A DNA stretch of 64,000 nucleotides from Cephalotrichum gorgonifer (Eukaryota > Ascomycota > Sordariomycetes > Microascales > Microascaceae): the NCBI GenBank assembly GCA_900312665.1, contig ONZQ02000005.1, forward strand, positions 73,608-137,607. The letters are read 5' to 3'. The position numbers and the translations under genes were made by a program. Shown here one piece after another: positions 1 through 10,600 of this stretch. The notes below the pieces were generated by a model that was given only the letters and a program-made list of their open reading frames with translations, searched no databases and was not told the origin of the DNA. Position 1 is the stretch's first letter. The number at the start of each line of letters is the position of its first letter.

Positions 1-115
1 AAACTCCGAGGTCTATACACTCCCTCCCTATCGACATAAAGTACAGCATCCTCTCCCCCCCCCCTTGTTACACCTCTCCTATTTTCTTATCCACCATGCT
101 GGCCTTGCTAGATGT

Positions 116-1780
116 TTAGAAGTGGATCGCCTTCGAGTAGGTGGCCATCGCCGCCTCCTTGAACGCCTCCGAGAGCGTCGGGTGCGCGTGGCAAGTCCTC
201 GCGATATCCTCGGTCGAGGCACCGTACTCCAGCGCCAGGGTGGCCTCCGCAATCATCTCTCCCGCATTGGCGCCGATGATGTGGACTCCGAGGAGACGGT
301 CGGTCTCCGGGTCAGCGAGCATCTTGACCATGCCGTCCGTGTCGAGGTTGGTCTTGGCGCGAGAGTTGGCGCTGAAGGGGAAGGTGCCGACCCTGTAGGG
401 GGTGTTGCTCGCCTTGAGCTCCTGCTCGCTTTGCCCGACCCACGCAACCTCAGGGTGCGTGTACATGACCGAGGGGATGCAGCCGTAGTTGACGTGTCCG
501 TGACCCTTCTTGATGTACTCGACCGCGGCGACGGCCTCCTCCTCCGCCTTGTGGGCGAGCATGGGGCCGAACGTGACGTCACCAACGCAGCGGATGTGGG
601 GGAGCTTGGTGCGGTACTCGGAGTCGATAATGACGCGACCGCGCTCGTCGAGCTCCAGACCGATGTTCTCGAGGCCGAGACCCTCAGTGTACGGCCGGCG
701 GCCGACGGCTACGAGGACAACATCCGCCTCGAGCTGTTACGGGTTAGTATTTTTTTTTGGAACATAGGGACGGGAAAGGGGTGGCGAAGAGGACATACCG
801 TTCCGGGCTTACCGCCCTTCGCAGCGTCGACATCGAGCTTGATCTTATCCCCGCTGGCATCACCGGCGGTGACCTTGGTGTTGACCATGAACTCGATGCC
901 CTGCTTCTTCAGGAGCTTCTGCGCAGACTTCGAAATCTCCGTGTCCATACCGGGACCACCGATCTGGCCAAGGAACTCAACGATGGTGACCTTGGATCCC
1001 AGCCTGGACCAGACCGAGGCCATCTCGAGGCCGATGATACCGCCGCCAATGACGACCATCGACTCGGGAACCTTATCCATCGAGAGCGCGCCCGTGCTAG
1101 TAATCACCCTCTTCTCGTCGATCTGGAGCCCCGGGAACGGGGTGGCCTCGCTACCGGTGGCGATGAGGAAGTTCTTCGCCCGGATGCTGGTCTCGCCGCC
1201 CTCGTTAAGCGCGACCTTGACCTCGTTCTCGTTGACGAAGGAGCCGGTTCCCTTTACGTACTCGACGCCGTTCTTCTTGAGGAGGAACTCAACACCTTTC
1301 GTGAGGCCGCTAACGGAGGTGTCTTTCGCCTTCATCAGCTGCGCGAGGTTCAGCTTCACGTCGCCGACCTCGATACCCCGGTTTTTCGAGTCATGGAGGA
1401 TCTGGTGGTAAAGATGCGAGTTGTTGAGGAGGGACTTCGAGGGGATGCAGCCGACGTTCAGGCAGGTGCCGCCGAGGGTGCCACGCTTCTCGATACAGGT
1501 GACCTAGGTGTTTGTTAGACGGGGGCATGGCCCTGGGGCAACGGAAAAAAGGGGGGGGGGGGGGAGCTAGGTTTGCTGCTCGTACCTTCAATCCCTCCTG
1601 ACCGGCCTTGATGGCCGCGACGTAGCCAGCAACACCACCTCCGATGATAACCAGGTCCTTCTCCTCTGTGTATGTATAACCGAGGTCAGCCGGGGGCCTT
1701 CGGACAACCGGGTATCCGACAGGCCGCGGAAAGCGCGAAAGGGAAAGCTAAAGGAGGACACGAACCAGCAGCGGACGCAT
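116..1780 (-). CDS. LPD1: Dihydrolipoamide dehydrogenase (E3), mitochondrial; 5' end unresolved
   Basis: Flavoprotein E3 subunit of the pyruvate, 2-oxoglutarate and glycine-cleavage complexes; it reoxidises dihydrolipoamide with NAD+ in the mitochondrial matrix. Three exons are clear: 116-733, 799-1503 and 1586 to about 1747, with phase-0 introns at 734-798 and 1504-1585. In order, the protein shows the FAD-binding GGGVAG, the redox disulfide CLNVGC, a second dinucleotide-binding VVIGGGIIGLEM, and the C-terminal HAHPTLSEAF with the catalytic His. These parts are highly conserved, so identity is secure. The N-terminus is not. In-frame residues upstream of TEEKDLVIIGG look like an Arg-rich presequence and lead to an ATG at 1780, but a TAG sits in frame at 1748-1750. 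Either this TAG is the end of an unrecognised intron or it is a sequence error. From 1780 the product would be about 505 aa, the normal size. Confidence 0.9.
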
Positions 1781-2534
1781 ATGAGCGGCTCCATCTCGAT
1801 GCGAGAGCTGGCGAGGTGACGACTGGGAGGCTGTTGGGCGTCGATGACAAAAAAGTTAGAGACTATTTCGCTCAATGCTATCACGATCCTCGCCCCAACA
1901 ATAATAGCGCCGGAAACTTTGGAAGTACCCACGTAGATTTCCGGAAAGCCGACCTAGTGGCAGTCCTGGGTATTAAACGACTTGAAAGCATTTTGATGTC
2001 AAGACGGGGGGAGTCACACTCGACCAATTGGCCTCTTGTATGTTGTTGGGCAAAAGAAAGGGGTGTGGATGGGATGCGTAGGGAGAGTCTCGGTTTTGGT
2101 TGTGACGTTTTGCTAATAATGATACTTCAGAAAACAGGAACGGGAGCTTGTCGGGGCTACGAAATTTCGATGGAGCCGGGTAGCACTGCGGCACTAGTTC
2201 CGAGACGCGCCTGAAATTTATGGCGGAAATGGGGAGAAGCTCGGGGAGACTTCCGTGAATACCCGGTCACGGCTCGCTTTACACTCATATTTTGTCGATT
2301 ACCAAGGCGCGTCTTACGGCTCTCGAAGAGAGGAAATCACAAACCGGGCCGACCACCCCAACAACAAATCGGATCACTTGGATAGCCAGAATCTTCCAAA
2401 GAGATCCGGGGGCTCTGATTTCACATCAGTAGTCCGTTGAAACAGCAGCAGCAATACCATTGTCCCGCCCGCTCCATAATGCTCCGTCATGTCTATTGAT
2501 TTTGTTTGCCACGGTTCATCTCTACACTTAATTA
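1781..2534. other. Intergenic, LPD1 5' side / SGD1 3' side
   Basis: No convincing gene is seen. On the minus strand an ATG near 2287 opens a basic, Ser/Arg-rich reading frame of about 43 codons that resembles a mitochondrial presequence. It could be a distal first exon of the E3 gene, but I could not find a donor and acceptor pair that joins it in frame. Confidence 0.3.
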
Positions 2535-4811
2535 TCAAGCCTCATGACCGGTCATGCCCGTCTCGAGGATGAAACGAGCATGCTTACACCCCTCCTTGAC
2601 GGTTTCCACGTCACTCTTCTTCACCCTCCCCGATTTCCCCGCAGATTTACTCAGCTTCCCCAGGAAGAAATGCAAACCAGCCGCCAGCACGGCGCCGTCC
2701 GCCGCCTCCTTGAATATCCGCTCCAGTGTCTCGTGACCCCCCGTCTTATCCTTCTTCCGGCAGTCTCGGAAGATCGCGACGAGCACGTGTTCGAGGAGGT
2801 GAGATGTCTTCTTCTTGATGCTTGGTATGTCCAGACACTTCAGGGCCTTGATGGACAGCGACGACGAGGCCACGAGCGAGCCCACCAGCCGGCCGGTATT
2901 GGCAAGACGGTCCTCGTCAAGGCCAACGGCGTCTTCCTCTTCGTCGTCATTGCCTTCCTCCTCAAACACCGACTCACCGAGCCTCCTGAATATGTACCAG
3001 AGCCGATCTTGAAACGCGAACCTGATCCTCCCGTCCGCGCACAGCTTCTTGGCGACCAGGGCATAGTATGGGTTGTAGGGCTGTTCGGCGCCTGCCGCTT
3101 GGAGGACGACGAGCGCCACCTCCCGGCGCTGGTTCTTGTTCAGACTCAATTTTTGGAACCGGAAATAGGCATCGTTGTGGTCGTTTGCGCCTGCCAGGGC
3201 CGCAAATATGGCAAACTGCGTGTCTGTCTTTAGACCTTGCTCCTTTGCGACCTTGATGTAATCCGGGAAGAAGAGGTCCAGGTCTTCGTCAGAAGAATCC
3301 TCTGCGTCCGAGACATCCTCCTTGTTAGGCTCGTCGTCCTTCGGGGTCGCCAGGTTCCCTGCAAAACTGGCGCCGACGAGCCACCACTTTCCCTTGGTCT
3401 GGGACTGTTCGATGTCCTTAAGGCCGATCCGCAGCGGTCCAGAGGTGGTAGATCGCCTCGCGTTCAATGTGCCGAGGAACTTCTTCATAGTCGTAACGTG
3501 CTCCGTGATGATGGCCGACTCCTGTAGCCCGGCTCGTAGTTTGTTGTTCTTCAGGTCGGTGATTGTGTCCACCATGAACCTCGTCCTCTCAGTGACTTGC
3601 TTCGGGTCGGCCGCGGCCAGCGACGACTGGAGATGCGCCGCGACGTCCTTTAATGCTTGAGCGTCATCCTTCCTCAGGAGCTTCCCTGCCATGCGCACGA
3701 TGCGCAGCAGGAGTTCCGTGTTCAGCTCGGAGACCTCGTCGAGGAGTGGCCGCATGAAATCAAAGATCAGATTGCTTCCGATGACTTGGAATACGTAGAG
3801 CTCGGACAGGAACGTGAGCAGGTTGGAGGTGGCTTTGGGGATCGCCCGGTTCTCCCCGCCGGCCAGGGATTCCCTGGCATTGGAGTATTCCTGTCGGAAC
3901 TCCTCCACTATACGTGTAACGATGTGGGAGCCGAAGCTCTCCCCGATGATTTTGTACAGCGCAGCGACAAAGCCACCATAGAGGGTGAAGAAGGTGTCGG
4001 ACAGGGTGGCCTGGCTGGCGACCTGAGCCATGATTGCGTCGACCACGACAGAGGTAACCTGACCACGGGGATTCGCGGCATACACCTTCTCGATGTCTTT
4101 CAGGATCCCCTGGATGTTGGACTCGGTAAGTCGATTCAGTAAGCCCTGCAGCTGCCGCCTAAGCCCGGCATTGTCCTCCGAAGCCGACTGCTTCCTGAGC
4201 GAGGGGGGTATGTATTTCGCCGCTGTTGGCTCGCCTGTGGTACCTGGGAGGTATGGATTCTCCCTCACTCTCTTTTCCGGGGCAGGGGAGTCAGCATCGC
4301 CAGAGTCACTGTCGGCATCGTCGTCGAAGCCGTCGAAGGATCCTTCACTGTCGCCGTCTTCCTCGTCGCTATTGTCTTCGTCTTCATCCATGCTAGCCCC
4401 GGACTCGAGGTCGAATTCGCCGAAGGATTCGCCGTCCTCGTCTGAACTATCAGCCCTATCCTGTCGTCCGCGACCCTTCTGCGAGCCCCCCCTCTTTTGC
4501 GCCAGCCACTCCTCATACTCGGACTTGCGTTGACGCTCTGCTAGTGATCCTTGAGCCCCTTCTCCGACCTCCCCTCCCTGGTCCAAGTCCCCGAGTAGAT
4601 CATCCAGCCCGTCCTCCTTGGCATCACTTGGCGTGGCATTCTTTCCCTTCTTCACTCCTAGCTTCTTCTCGAGCCGGGCAATCCGTGCATCTTCTTCGGC
4701 TAGGGCTAGGTCTTGAGCGGTCTTCGACGTGAGGGAGGAGGATTTGCGTAGTTTCGAGGCCCCAGCAGGGGCGGTTGTGCTGTCGGCCGGTCGCTTCCGT
4801 TTTAAAGCCAT
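2535..4811 (-). CDS. SGD1: SGD1/NOM1-type nucleolar MIF4G-MA3 protein
   Basis: A single uninterrupted frame of 758 aa. The N-terminus is basic (starts MALKRKRP), followed by acidic Asp/Glu/Ser-rich stretches at about residues 80-180. A MIF4G-like helical domain follows at about 210-430, beginning near the ENPYLPG and KYIPPSLRK segments, and an MA3-like domain lies at about 530-650. This order is that of yeast Sgd1 and human NOM1, nucleolar proteins needed for 40S pre-rRNA processing; NOM1 recruits the helicase eIF4A3. The start is the first ATG, and the frame closes with TGA at 2535. The gene is divergent from SRP14, with 399 nt between the start codons. The assignment rests on domain order and motif similarity read by eye; a wrong family is unlikely. 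Confidence 0.88.
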   Translation of the reverse strand: MALKRKRPADSTTAPAGASKLRKSSSLTSKTAQDLALAEEDARIARLEKKLGVKKGKNATPSDAKEDGLDDLLGDLDQGGEVGEGAQGSLAERQRKSEYEEWLAQKRGGSQKGRGRQDRADSSDEDGESFGEFDLESGASMDEDEDNSDEEDGDSEGSFDGFDDDADSDSGDADSPAPEKRVRENPYLPGTTGEPTAAKYIPPSLRKQSASEDNAGLRRQLQGLLNRLTESNIQGILKDIEKVYAANPRGQVTSVVVDAIMAQVASQATLSDTFFTLYGGFVAALYKIIGESFGSHIVTRIVEEFRQEYSNARESLAGGENRAIPKATSNLLTFLSELYVFQVIGSNLIFDFMRPLLDEVSELNTELLLRIVRMAGKLLRKDDAQALKDVAAHLQSSLAAADPKQVTERTRFMVDTITDLKNNKLRAGLQESAIITEHVTTMKKFLGTLNARRSTTSGPLRIGLKDIEQSQTKGKWWLVGASFAGNLATPKDDEPNKEDVSDAEDSSDEDLDLFFPDYIKVAKEQGLKTDTQFAIFAALAGANDHNDAYFRFQKLSLNKNQRREVALVVLQAAGAEQPYNPYYALVAKKLCADGRIRFAFQDRLWYIFRRLGESVFEEEGNDDEEEDAVGLDEDRLANTGRLVGSLVASSSLSIKALKCLDIPSIKKKTSHLLEHVLVAIFRDCRKKDKTGGHETLERIFKEAADGAVLAAGLHFFLGKLSKSAGKSGRVKKSDVETVKEGCKHARFILETGMTGHEA

Positions 4812-5210
4812 CGGTTGTATTATCGTCAGTGACTCAGCTCGGCCTCGGGGAGTGGTGGGAGCTGGAAGAGTCTGGATTCAGTATTTGCACTTCTTTGACT
4901 TAGCGACTTTTTCTGCTCGGCAGAAGTTTTACGTGGGATCAATTTATTAGGCGGTGTGCGAATCGCCTCCACCCCGATACAAAAAGCTACTTTTACAGCT
5001 CAAGTTAATTGTGTGCATCTGGCGCTAATTCGACGTCCCTTTATGTACCTTTCCCTGCCCACCTGCCCCGCTAAGTCCACCCGCAATAGCTGGGCTGCGG
5101 GGGATCGGCCTGTGTACAGCACACGCCTATCCATACTCGCAGGCGCATAGTTGCCCTCTTTCCATCAAGACCTCACCACGTAGCGGCGGATCGGAACACA
5201 GAAAGCCACA
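4812..5210. promoter_or_regulatory. Shared divergent promoter SGD1 / SRP14
   Basis: This 399-nt spacer separates the start codons of SGD1 (minus) and SRP14 (plus), so it must hold both promoters and 5' leaders. I see no clear TATA box or other recognisable element. Confidence 0.5.
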
Positions 5211-5746
5211 ATGGCGGAAGCACACCTAAGTCATGACGAGGTCCGCCCCCCTCGGTCCCGATTCTAGCCTGGCCTCTCGTACTGACCTACCCCTAGTTCT
5301 TCGGGAAACTCACCGACCTCTTCGCAGCCCGAAAGGGAAGCGACCACGGCTCTATATTCCTCGTCCAAAAAAGGCGTTCGTTTACCCCGAGACCTGCCCT
5401 CCCCCCGGCTCTTGGCGCCCAAGCGGCTAATAGAGTGCTCCTAGTATCATATGGCCAGGATATACCTTCCGCGTCGGTCAGCGACCCCATGCCCGACCTC
5501 GGTTCGCCTCACCCTCTACCAGTCATCATCCGAGCCACGAACGGCAAGTCGAAGAATAACAGAGACAAGAAGATAAAGCTATCGACGGTCGTGAACCCGG
5601 CGGATCTGGACGTCTTCTACCTGAGGTACGCGGACGTCTGCAAGGGGGGCATGGCAGCACTGAAGCCAAGGGACAGGAGTAAGAAGAAGGCAAAGGCGAA
5701 GAAGAGGAAGGTCGGGACGGCGGCGGCGGCGGGGAATGCGAGCTAG
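5211..5746 (+). CDS. SRP14: Signal recognition particle 14 kDa subunit
   Basis: SRP14 binds the Alu domain of SRP RNA and retards translation elongation while the ribosome is targeted to the ER. Three exons: 5211-5240, 5297-5375 and 5445-5746, giving 136 aa. Exon 1 encodes MAEAHLSHDE. Exon 2 encodes FFGKLTDLFAARKGSDHG and then SIFLVQKR. Exon 3 holds the family core PLPVIIRATNGKSK, LSTVVNPADLDVFYLRYADV and ALKPRDRSKKKAKAKK, and ends in a Lys/Ala tail typical of fungal SRP14. Both donors are weak (GTCCGC and GTTCGT), but phases close and the acceptors follow CTGAC or CTAAT branch points. The start is the only ATG that gives the conserved LSHDE opening. Confidence 0.9.
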
Positions 5747-6108
5747 GTGGGGGAAGGTGGATACGGCGGAGCTGTTGCAGAGCTATACCGAGCTCCCTAC
5801 GAGAGCTGTCGCTTGCCTACGATCTCATGATGTCCGATATTCCTGCTGAGGGGACGTCAAGGGGGTATACGAAGAATCTTTTTAACGACAGGAGTTTGTC
5901 ATATTCCTCATACCCATGGGATTTGCTACTCACCCACAGCCGCTTCGTGACCCGCCTACCGTGGCATCTCTCGCCAGATGTGAGATGTATCTACCCTATT
6001 CTCGACGGCGCTGTACCTTGCTCAGCCTGGCACTTCGCGCCGCCCTTCCGCTCGGCATAATCCGTGGATCCGCCGCCGCCGCCCCGGCGCCTTCGACATA
6101 GGCCGCTC
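5747..6108. other. Convergent intergenic spacer
   Basis: 362 nt between the 3' ends of SRP14 and the Cys-rich gene on the opposite strand. No element recognised. Confidence 0.3.
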
Positions 6109-6351
6109 TCAATGACCCATCCCTTCCCCCCAGCCCTCTTTCACCTCTCTCGTCCTCCGACACTCCTTGCACTCCCCCCTCTGCGGCCTCCTTGGGTTCC
6201 CGACGTACATGCACAGGCTCTCAGGACACTTCGCTCCTGGATCGCGGCTCTCGCAGCTCGTGAGCTTCTTGTGGGCCAGCCACTTCACCCCGCAGGTGGT
6301 ACATATGACCGGGCGGAGCTCACACATTTGTGGACAGGTGCGGCACGGCAC
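6109..6351 (-). CDS. Small cysteine-rich protein, partial (5' exon not found)
   Basis: The terminal reading frame reads VPCRTCPQMCEL, then VICTTCGVKWLAHKK, then LCMYVGNPRRPQRGE and CKECRR, and stops with TGA at 6109. The regular CxxC spacings (CRTC, CTTC, CKEC) with further single Cys suggest a small zinc-binding fold. I have an impression of similar short conserved fungal hypotheticals, but I do not know a function. The frame has no ATG before an in-frame stop near 6478, so either an upstream exon is missing (several acceptor-like AGs lie at about 6363-6395) or translation begins at the internal ATG at 6327, giving about 72 aa. The coding sense is supported by the Cys pattern rather than by length. 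Confidence 0.4.
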   Translation of the reverse strand: MPCRTCPQMCELRPVICTTCGVKWLAHKKLTSCESRDPGAKCPESLCMYVGNPRRPQRGECKECRRTREVKEGWGEGMGH

Positions 6352-7602
6352 GCAAAGTCTGGATGGAACTGTGTGTGCAGTACTGAGATACGACGCAACT
6401 TTTCTTTTCTTCTCCGCTGGGAAGGGGCGCTCTACTATGCCTCTGTGGGTAGACGTTGAAAGATTTATCGTGGGATGTTACTGCGTGGGTAGGAATGATC
6501 AACGGACAAGCTGAAGGTGATCTAAGTCTGAATTTGGGATGCATCGATTTCAGTTGGCACATGTTGCCAAGATGGCGAGCGAGGTGATGTTAATTATAGC
6601 AGTGTCGTCCACGTATCCGTGCATCTACGTACACAACATTGTCAACGTTTGCCAGAATGCGACGTCATGTATCTTGAGACGAGGCTGGCAAATATGCAAG
6701 TCAGGACAGAAACGGAGCGTGTCCTACACTGCAACACCCCAACACTGAAACGCATGCTCCGTCAACCGAGAGCACCGTCAAATACCGGCGCATTGAGGGC
6801 CATTGACAGCACTTGCAAACCCGTATTAGGCAGACCTCCCCAGTTCCATGTGTCAACCGTGGCCAGCCTTGTACTCACATCGAAACCTCAAACCGTCCTC
6901 TCCGAACACCCGACTGCGGGACATCTAAACCCAGAGCACACGTGTGCATGCAGGGTTCGTGGTAGGGTTTGTAGACAAGGAGGCACAGGATAACCATCTC
7001 GCACCTGACTTCCTACCCAGGTCACCTTGCCTGGGCCATCACCGTCACCACCATCATCACCGAGACGCCGTGCCAATGCGGTCCATCATCATATCCCGTC
7101 GCAAACCTTACCCCCCCTTCCCTTGCCAAATATGGGATCATCAGATGCTATTTCGGGTACAGTCTAACCTAGAGCCTCCTGACGCTCCCTATTTTTGTCG
7201 AGCGATTAAACGGCTGTCAAAAAAGACTTTCCTCCACTGCTGCCAGGAGCAACAACTAACCATCCACCAAACTGTTCCACGAACCTCCCTCGAACCTGAA
7301 AAATAGAAAGCGGCCACTAAGGGGGGACACCCGGGGCGATGCTGCTTGTCTGATTTGGCCACCAGGCGGCCTCTCCAAGTGAGTCGAAAAGCTCTCAGGA
7401 CTGGTACCTGGGGTGGCCGAAGGGGTTCGAAAGACATATATAGGACGCAGATCGGCTGGTAAAAATATCTGAATAGGGTAAAATCGCAACAGTACTAAAG
7501 TGAGAATCGGGAACAAGAACACCTGGACAAGGCCGGGCCATTGGGACTGGCCGCGTGATCGCCAAGGGGACGACGGGCCGCCGGAGGATAGCGTTGCCTC
7601 CT
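6352..7602. other. Intergenic, no gene recognised
   Basis: About 1.25 kb upstream of the Cys-rich gene and downstream of the GBP2-like gene. Open frames here are short, overlap on both strands and show no family motif. A missing 5' exon of the Cys-rich gene may lie at its left edge. Confidence 0.3.
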
Positions 7603-10600
7603 CTACATAATCTGATCTTGTGTGAGACCGGCGTGAGCGTCCGTATCCATGCGGTCGTCGCCTCCACCAGGCTGGAGGTATCTGACGAAGCTGAGACCCA
7701 GAGGCCGGCCGCCATACTGATAACCTTGGAACTTGGAGATGGCGGTCTCTGCGCTTTCGGCGTTGTCGAACCGGACGACACCAGAGCCGCGAGATCGCCC
7801 GCTCGGCTCGTACTGGATCTCGGCCTGCTCCACCTTCCCGATGGTAGTGAACAGGTCGATCAGGTCCTCATTGCTAGTGGACCAAGGGAGCTATTGAGAG
7901 ATCAGTCGTATTAGCTGGAGGGCCTGGAAGAGCCGGCGGGGTAAGAGGTTCGGTGCCACGTACGTTCTTTACGTGAATAGTCTCGCTCTGCTCGCCTCCA
8001 GAGGTGGCATGGTCGGTAAAAGGGTTGGGCTCCGGTGGGGGGGCGGCGCTCGCCGGATCAAAGGCGGCACCAGGGGGACCGCCATAGCCACCACCGCGGC
8101 CGCCGAAGCCACCACCGAAGCCGCCTCGGGGAGGGAAGCCTCCACGGCCGCCAAAGCCGCCGCCGAAACCGCCGCGGGCCCCACCGAAGCCACCTCGTCC
8201 CCCAAAGCCCATGGGTGGCACGTTAGCGGCGAATCGATCTTCGCGGACCTCCAGCATTCGGCCCTGCCAGTCGTATCCGTTAAATTGAGCAATCGCATTT
8301 CGGGCATCGTCGGGGTTCTCGAATACGACAATGCCGGAGCCCTTGGGGCGTCCGTCCGGACCGACATGTACATCCGCTCGGATGACGGCGCCGTTGCGTG
8401 CTGCAAAGAGGTGAGCGTTGCGGCTTAAATCGCGAAAATCAGCACGGGGGGGATAGTCACTCACCAGCCTGGCGGAAAAGATCCTTCAGGTCTTGCCAGC
8501 CGACATTGTAAGGGAGCTGGACAGGCAATGGTCAGCACTCGCTCCCGATACGGACAACCTCTATGAAAGGGGGGGCACAAACGTTGGCGATGTAGATCTG
8601 GCGACCGGCACCACCCCCAGGAGGGCCTTGGAAGCCACCTTGGAAGCCGCCTTGGAAGCCTCCTTGCATGCCACCATGCATGCCTCCGTGCATGCCACCT
8701 TGCATGCCTCCTTGCATGCCTGGTCCGAAGCCCCCGCGGCCAACGGCGGATCCGATGAACCTAGGTTCGGCCTCGCGATCCTACAGGGTATCAGTGTCTA
8801 TGAGCACTCCGGGGTAGGGGGTTGCCGCCTCGCTCACTTCTCGGACGTATACCAGCCTGCCCATAAGGTTCTGGTTGCTTAGTGTGTTGACGGCGGTTTG
8901 GGCTTGGTCCCTCGTTGCATATTCCACAATTCTGCAGATGGATTGTGGTTAGTGGGTGGCGAGGAGAAGAGATGGGAGGGCAGACATCTTCGCATGCGAG
9001 GGAGGCTCCCGTGCTAGAGCTAGCCAAGGTGGGATAGAGGGGAGCACTTACCCGCATCCCTATAGTACCGGACGGACAGCGATGTCCCAACCCGTCAATC
9101 CAACCATTCCATCGATACCAAGAGGGAAGGAAACCACAAAAGAAAACCAGCCAATAGACTACGAGTAGGCGCCCACCTTCGACATTCCATTCGGAAGTTG
9201 CAACACCTCGGCGAAGAGTACCTCTCCGGCTACACGAGAGTCGTGTTAGTGACGCTTTCCTTAGCTGTCGAGTAACTATAGGAAGGTGGGGAGGGGGCAG
9301 AGCAGGAGAGCGGTGGTGGGAGCAGGTGCGAGGCGCATGCAGTGTAGGACATACCCTGTCGCATGAAATCCTTGAGATGGTGCCACTTCACATCGTAGGA
9401 GAGGTTGCCAACATAGACCCTGCGGTCCTGCTGCGAGGTTTCCCTGATGTTGTTCATCCTCTGCTCCTTGGCAGCCTGCCGTTCTTCGAAGGACCGGTGC
9501 TGGGTGCCACCGGCAGAATAACCCGAGGTAGATCCTCCACCTGGTGCTCCGGCTCCGCTCATGGGGCTGCGCTGGCGGCGAAAGTCGTCACGGCTATCTC
9601 CTCGCGATCGGCTACGGGGGGAGAATGACCTGCGTCTCTGGGAGCGGCCAGGGCTTCGCGATCGTCCACGACGTGGGGACCTAGATCTCTCTCGCTTCAT
9701 GGTGTTAGCAACCAGTCTGTTGGTCCGCGGCATGTTGAAAAAAGAACCATCAAGGTTAATATCCCATGGTGGGGGAGGTGGGAGGAAGAACAAGCAAATG
9801 AATATACACGGCCGGAGAAGTCGATGCAAATGGATGGGTTTGGGATGAGGCCGATGTATGAGATAATCGTCGGGATGATTAAAAGTGCATGTTTGTCTGG
9901 CTGGGGAAGGCGCAGTAGCCAATGCTGAGTAGGTAGTTGCTGGGCGTGACGCCCAACGCTCCTTCCCCATTAACCGCCCATGAGAGCACTTTCCTCGATG
10001 GGCAGGGGCTAGGAGAAGGACCTCAGGTGTAGCCGTGCCCGGGAACGCCTTGGATACGATATTCACCATGCCAAAATCATTTTAGTATTCACGGTAGAAT
10101 GATTTGGCACGGCCAACATGTCATCCTTCGACTGGTGTTCGAGGGGTGGTATGCGCCTATCTACCGCGCACTCTCTACTAGCCAGGGACGCTGATGCATC
10201 CTGGATCGTGGGAAGGGAGAACAGGAAGAGAAAGACCTAGACGGTAATGAATGCTCAGACTTACGGGTCGATAAGTATCTCCGGAGTCAGCTAGAACGAG
10301 GTACTGGTTAGATATTGGAGGTAGAGCCGGTATTGGAATAGCTGGAATGCAAACAAAAATGAAGCCAGGCGAGGGTGGGCAGGATGAAAGAGCTCGGAGA
10401 GAAGAGGGTTATGGGGGGGAGGGGGAAGCGGTCGTAATATTGAAACGGTGGAGGGGCGGCTGCGGAACATGCGGCGGGAGGGATGAGGTGGGATACCCGG
10501 ATGGAGGTACATGCAGGTAAAGGGGGGGGGGCAAGGTTATACAAGCTATTGCAGCGGAGGCGGGGAAGAAACGGGCAGGGAGGGAGGAAGCTGTGGCTCA

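Noticed and set aside
65..1518. Long plus-strand frames opposite the E3 gene (448 and 253 codons)
   Set aside because: They mirror the minus-strand dehydrogenase, show no family motif, and the minus-strand frame has clear FAD, disulfide and His motifs.
9702..9733. ATGs at 9733 and 9702 as start of the GBP2-like protein
   Set aside because: The stretch holds branch point CTAAC and an acceptor. Splicing to the Kozak ATGG exon and the 26-nt exon gives a better N-terminus with correct phase.
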